64,000 nucleotides of DNA from Sipunculus nudus (Eukaryota > Annelida > Sipuncula > Golfingiida > Sipunculidae): the NCBI GenBank assembly GCA_026874595.1, contig CM049311.1, forward strand, positions 39,018,676 through 39,082,675, written 5' to 3'. Positions 60,447 through 64,000 of the stretch are shown in pieces; positions within the stretch are counted from its first letter, which is position 1; each line of letters opens with the position of its first letter. Below the pieces are notes generated by a model that saw only the letters and a list, made by a program, of their open reading frames with translations, searched no databases and was not told the origin of the DNA. Position numbers and translations under genes: made by a program.

Positions 60447-62205
60447 CCCTTAGCAAAAAAAGAGCTTGCCGCGCATAGTTGCTGCAAACTTCCTGCAGCT
60501 TCTCGCACACTTCCTGCAGTTTCTCGCACACTTTCCCACAGCCTTCTCGCACACTTTCCCGCAGCCTTCTCGCACACTTCCTGCAGCCTTGCACACTTCC
60601 TGCAGCTTCTCGCACACTTTCCCGCAGCCTTCTTGCACACTTTCCCGCAGCCTTCTCGCACACTTCCTGCAGCTTCTCGCACACTTTCCTGCAGCCTTCT
60701 CGCACACTTTCCCGCAGCAGGGGCCAATTAGATAGCAGCCATGATATGTATAAACAACAACACGTGGGCTCAGTTATTGTGTACAGGCAGACATGCCATG
60801 TCATTAGTCAGTGACTGTCTCTGCTCAAGATATAAATGCAGGTACTCAACAGAACAAGCTCTCATGAAACTCCATTTAATTTGCACATACAATTAAACCT
60901 TAATCCATAGTGGCTTTTAAATATAAACCAAACTTAATCAAGCTTTGTTAGAAATCACACCTTGATGAATATGAATCAGAGTACACACTACAGAGTCACA
61001 CAAATCCTGCATGAAGTTGTGTAGCTACATAGCTGAATAAAAGTTCTGGATGAGTTTATTGTCAGGCCAAGGACTGGAAACATGAACCACAAAGTGACAT
61101 TGGGTTACTTCAATACTGTTAGGAATTTCCAGTTTACTTAGGGTGACATCTATAGACATTAGTCAAACAGAATTTAGCTTAGCCTGAGAATTTTAAAGTT
61201 TGTGTGAAGATGAAAACAAAACCTTATTTAAAGTTACTGTTTCATATTCAAATCAATAAAACTCAAAATGCATTGGAGTTCAATAAATGCTTGATATACA
61301 TGTTAACCACAGAATTTTTTTCATGCTGCCTTTGATATATCTGCCTTCCAGCTTGAATACATCTTTCAATCCCACCATTAATCTTAGACTTAGTTTTTTC
61401 TTTTCCACAAAATAAAATTTAATACTACACTTTCTGTGTATAAAATTTTTTGAGGAAAAATCAATCTTATCAGTGCTGGGCAGCCCTTTATCAATGCTAG
61501 CTGCGGCAGCCCTTAGGGTACAAATATGTAGTTCAAACTTACTGGTGGTAGTAACATAACACCCTCTCTTTGTTCCTCCCATCAACTAATTGTATATTCT
61601 AATTAATCCAATGAGTCCTCTGAACATGCTGGATTTGTTAAATGTTACTCTTACTTGAGCTATTTGGCACAGATCTTCATATTTTTAGAAGAGCTAACAA
61701 AGCACTGTCTTTTCCTAATTTTGCAAAAATGGCTGCCTTTCCCTCCAAAATCAGTTTAGCCAATCACAGCAGGGTAAGACAGGAAAAAGTAGAGCAAATA
61801 AAACTGTAAAAGACTGCGGCTAGCCGCAACCCTCCCGCAGTCTTCCCGCGCACAGCATCCAGTTAACTCTATGAGACTGCGGCTAGCCACAATCCTTCCG
61901 CAGCCTTCCTGGGCACAGCATCCAGTTAACTCTATGAGACTGCGGCTAGCCGCAACCCTCCCGCAGCCTTCCTGCACACAGTATTAAAATACTCTATAGG
62001 ACTGCGGCTAGCCGCAACCCTCCTGCAACCTTCCAGCACACAATTCAGATTTGCTGCACACTTTCCTGCAGCCTTTGCCAGGCAGCGGGAAGCATGCAAC
62101 TAGCCGCAGCCTTCCTGCACACTCTTCTTGCAGCCTATTTTGGTTTCTGCTGCTTTGCAGCACGGTTGCAGCAAAGCAGCGGCAAACTTTTCATTTTGCT
62201 AAGGG
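60447..62205 (-). mobile_element. Family E copy 2, inverted
   Basis: Same ends as copy 1 (CCCTTAGCAAAA and TTTTGCTAAGGG) in reverse order, flanked by TT on both sides (AA in the element's own direction, as for copy 1). It has about eleven of the 19-23-bp units (60490-60722), a core (about 60723-61810) and four 63-bp palindrome units (about 61812-62040). Over the 110 core bases compared by eye, about nineteen in twenty positions match copy 1. It is 1.76 kb against 2.31 kb; most of the difference is array length. It is inserted in a family A element. Confidence 0.85.
61812..62040 (-). repeat. 63-bp palindrome array of family E copy 2
   Basis: Four units on the 63-bp period, most centred on TGCGGCTAGCCGCA or a one-base variant (GCGGCTAGCCACA in one). 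The order along the element is the same as in copy 1. Confidence 0.87.
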
Positions 62206-62300
62206 TTATAAAAAGATCTCCTTGCAAACCTGAAATTAGGTCACTGCGACCTATATTCTCGAAGTTATGGGGTGTGTTTGCACCCCCCAGAAATAACTCT
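62206..62300 (+). mobile_element. Family A copy 8, continuation
   Basis: Resumes the family A unit interrupted at 60446, through 'CGAAGTTATGGGG' and 'CACCCCCCAGAAATAA', then passes into the AGGTCA units. No family A 3' tail was found. Confidence 0.7.
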
Positions 62301-62960
62301 TTGAGACAAAATTTTCATCCCAAACCTTCCATCTTTCACATACAGCTCACCTACCAACAGGGGAAGAACCATAATATTTTTTAGGTCAAATGGTCAAAGG
62401 TCAAGGTCACAAGAGCCTCCTCTTTGAAAAGCCTGTGGATGCATTTTAAGCCAACCCTTTCATCCCAATTCTTTGATTTTTCACATAGAGCTCACCTACT
62501 AAGTTGGAGAAGAATCCTATAGATTTCGAGGTCACAAGGTCAAAGGTCAGGGTCACAGGATCCACTTCTTTGAAAAGGTTGTGGACACATTTCAAGCTAG
62601 ACTTTTCATTCCAAACCTTCCAGCACTGATATCGCTTCACTGCCAACAGGGGAAAAGACCTGTTGATTTTGAGGTCAAAGGTCAAGTTCACAGCACCCAC
62701 TTCTTGCGTGGAGTCATTTTCAGGCAAACTTTTCAATCTGTACCTTCCATCTGTCATATATGGCTTACCTACCAATAAGGGAAGAAGCCTATTGATGTTG
62801 AGGTCAAAAAGTCAAAGGTCAAGGTCACAATATTTAATTGTTCTAAATGCTTGTGAGCATATTTCAAGTGTAACTGTTCAACCCAAACCTTCAGTCTTTC
62901 ACATATGCCACATCTATGCATCACTCAGTTTGACTCAAACTTCATATTTATGGGTCTTTT
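62300..62960 (+). repeat. ~135-bp units with AGGTCA direct repeats
   Basis: About five diverged units of about 135 bp: 'CCAAACCTTCCATCTTTCACAT', 'GCTCACCTACCAACAGGGGAAGAA', 'TTGATTTTGAGGTCAAAGGTC' and 'AAGGTCACA..ACCCACTTCTTTGAAAAG'. Each has two or three AGGTCA-type half-sites one base apart (for example near 62392, 62528, 62670 and 62801). No protein frame spans the units. Confidence 0.82.
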
Positions 62961-64000
62961 TGCTTGAATAAATAAGTTATTGATTTTGGGGTCAGCTGGT
63001 CAGCAGGTCAAAGTTATTCACCCATTGGTTGCCAAGTAATTACACCAGATTTAAGTTGTTAGTAGTTACCCATCATTTAGAAAGAATCCAGTTGATATAT
63101 GGGCAAAAGGCCAAGGTCATAGGTCAGGGATGTTCACAATTACTTATTTTATAGACCATCTCTATTTTTCATGTATATATAACCATCCCACTCCAGCTGG
63201 TACATCTCCCTGTGTGGCTGTAATTGTGAGTGACACTGGTGACATATGACTCCCTTTTGTATCAGCCTATTAAGTGATAAGGCTCAGTGATAAGTACCTC
63301 GTTACTTCATAACAAAAACACTGTTGTCAGAATGCTTCAGCCAGGCATTAAGACTATGAGAGTATAGTATTAAGGTTTAGCTACTGATTTATAAGATGAT
63401 GGGAACATTTTGCAGTTTATTTTATGGAATCCTAGCAATAAACTTAGTTTCCTAGATATCTGAATATTTTAATATATATCACCACATATAAAAGCAAGTG
63501 TTTGTTCTCATAATATGTGGATGTGTACCTTGATTTAGGATGGCTTTTTGTTTTATTTCAAGACTCTTAGTCATGCTTTCTGCATTTCTTTTCTTTCAGG
63601 TTTGGCAGTTTACCTACCCTGCTGACCCCATTGAAAAGCAGAGTGATAATAAAAAATATTGGACTTACACTTTTTACAATTGCATATCTATAAATCTGAT
63701 ATGAGGGCCTGGACATGCCTTTTGAATTATTTTGGGCATTCATTACTGGATAATTTGCCCCAAGTTTAGTCTCTTATTGGAGAATGTGGGATATCAAATG
63801 TCATACATGTCAGAAATCCATTATGTCTGCCAGTTAGCCATCTTAGAAATTCTTTCTTCAGTGCAGTTTCAGTAATTTTTCTTTAATGTTTGGTCTGATT
63901 TAGAGAATGTTTGTTGTCTGATTTCAGACTTGTCAGAAGTTCAATATGGCCACCAGGCAACCATCTTTTAATTCCTTTTGATTATATTATCTCAAGAACA
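62961..64000. other. Intronic sequence to the window end
   Basis: No gene recognised. A good acceptor-like site (TTCTTTTCTTTCAG at 63586-63599) is followed by a short frame and an AATAAA at 63648; see findings. Confidence 0.4.

Noticed and set aside
1-64000. Large-scale palindrome of the whole window, suggested by inverted E and M-a pairs at mirrored places
   Set aside because: The midpoints differ (about 31.2 kb and 32.4 kb), M-b and C pairs do not fit, and the sequence between is not palindromic. Chance placement is enough.

Overview
The window looks like AT-rich, intron-rich, repeat-dense DNA of an invertebrate animal. I infer a lophotrochozoan, most likely a mollusc, from the repeat style: Helitron/Helentron-type elements with GTCC/GTCT microsatellites, 'AGGTCA' tandem units and pogo-like MITEs. 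Nothing bacterial is present: no operons, no long ORFs and no rRNA or tRNA genes that I could recognise.

The only host gene I can support is on the + strand. Three small exons (20686-20814, 27101-27265, 58606-58792) read as consecutive pieces of the N-terminal WD40 region of TULP4 (tubby-like protein 4, a tubby-superfamily protein with WD40 repeats, a SOCS box and a C-terminal tubby domain). The first two exons are whole codons in phase 0; the third ends in phase 1. Introns of about 6.3 kb and 31.3 kb separate them. The start codon, the SOCS box and the tubby domain lie outside the window, so nearly everything here is intron or upstream DNA of one gene.

Layout. 1-3633: a 180-bp tandem array, split at 216 by a 2.3-kb TIR element (family E). 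3634-5015: a non-autonomous Helitron (family D). 5016-8063: a Helentron-type element (family A) built of ~333-bp units and split by a Helitron (family C, 6699-7877). 8171-11277: another family A element or composite, holding a TIR element with 9-bp target duplications (10375-10839). 14585-17802: a complete-looking family A element with many internal units. 20686-27265: TULP4 exons 1 and 2 of the window, with MITEs and a second 9-bp-TSD element in the intron. 28390-34470: a degenerate repeat followed by a 5.4-kb minisatellite of about 133 units of 41 bp. 34478-38669: A, B and C elements abutting one another. 39237-39477: a 29-bp minisatellite. 41971-45090: D, pogo-like MITE, A and C elements. 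About 45090-46000: a broken Ty3/gypsy fossil. 48242-53493: B and A elements. 53821-55080: a 9-bp-TSD element and a fold-back element. 56645-58429: B and C composites. 58606-58792: the third TULP4 exon. 59599-62205: a 9-bp-TSD element, then family E copy 2 nested in family A. 62300-62960: ~135-bp units carrying AGGTCA direct repeats.

The most unusual content is in the repeats. (1) Family E is a palindrome-bearing, non-coding TIR element, present as two inverted copies that flank all three TULP4 exons. (2) Families A to D are rolling-circle-type elements nested in one another and sharing the 12-bp palindrome GGTGGCGCCACC. (3) The 41-bp intronic minisatellite has a unit that resembles a 3' splice site. 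All alignments were made by eye, so repeat boundaries are good to a few bases only where target duplications or defined ends are stated.
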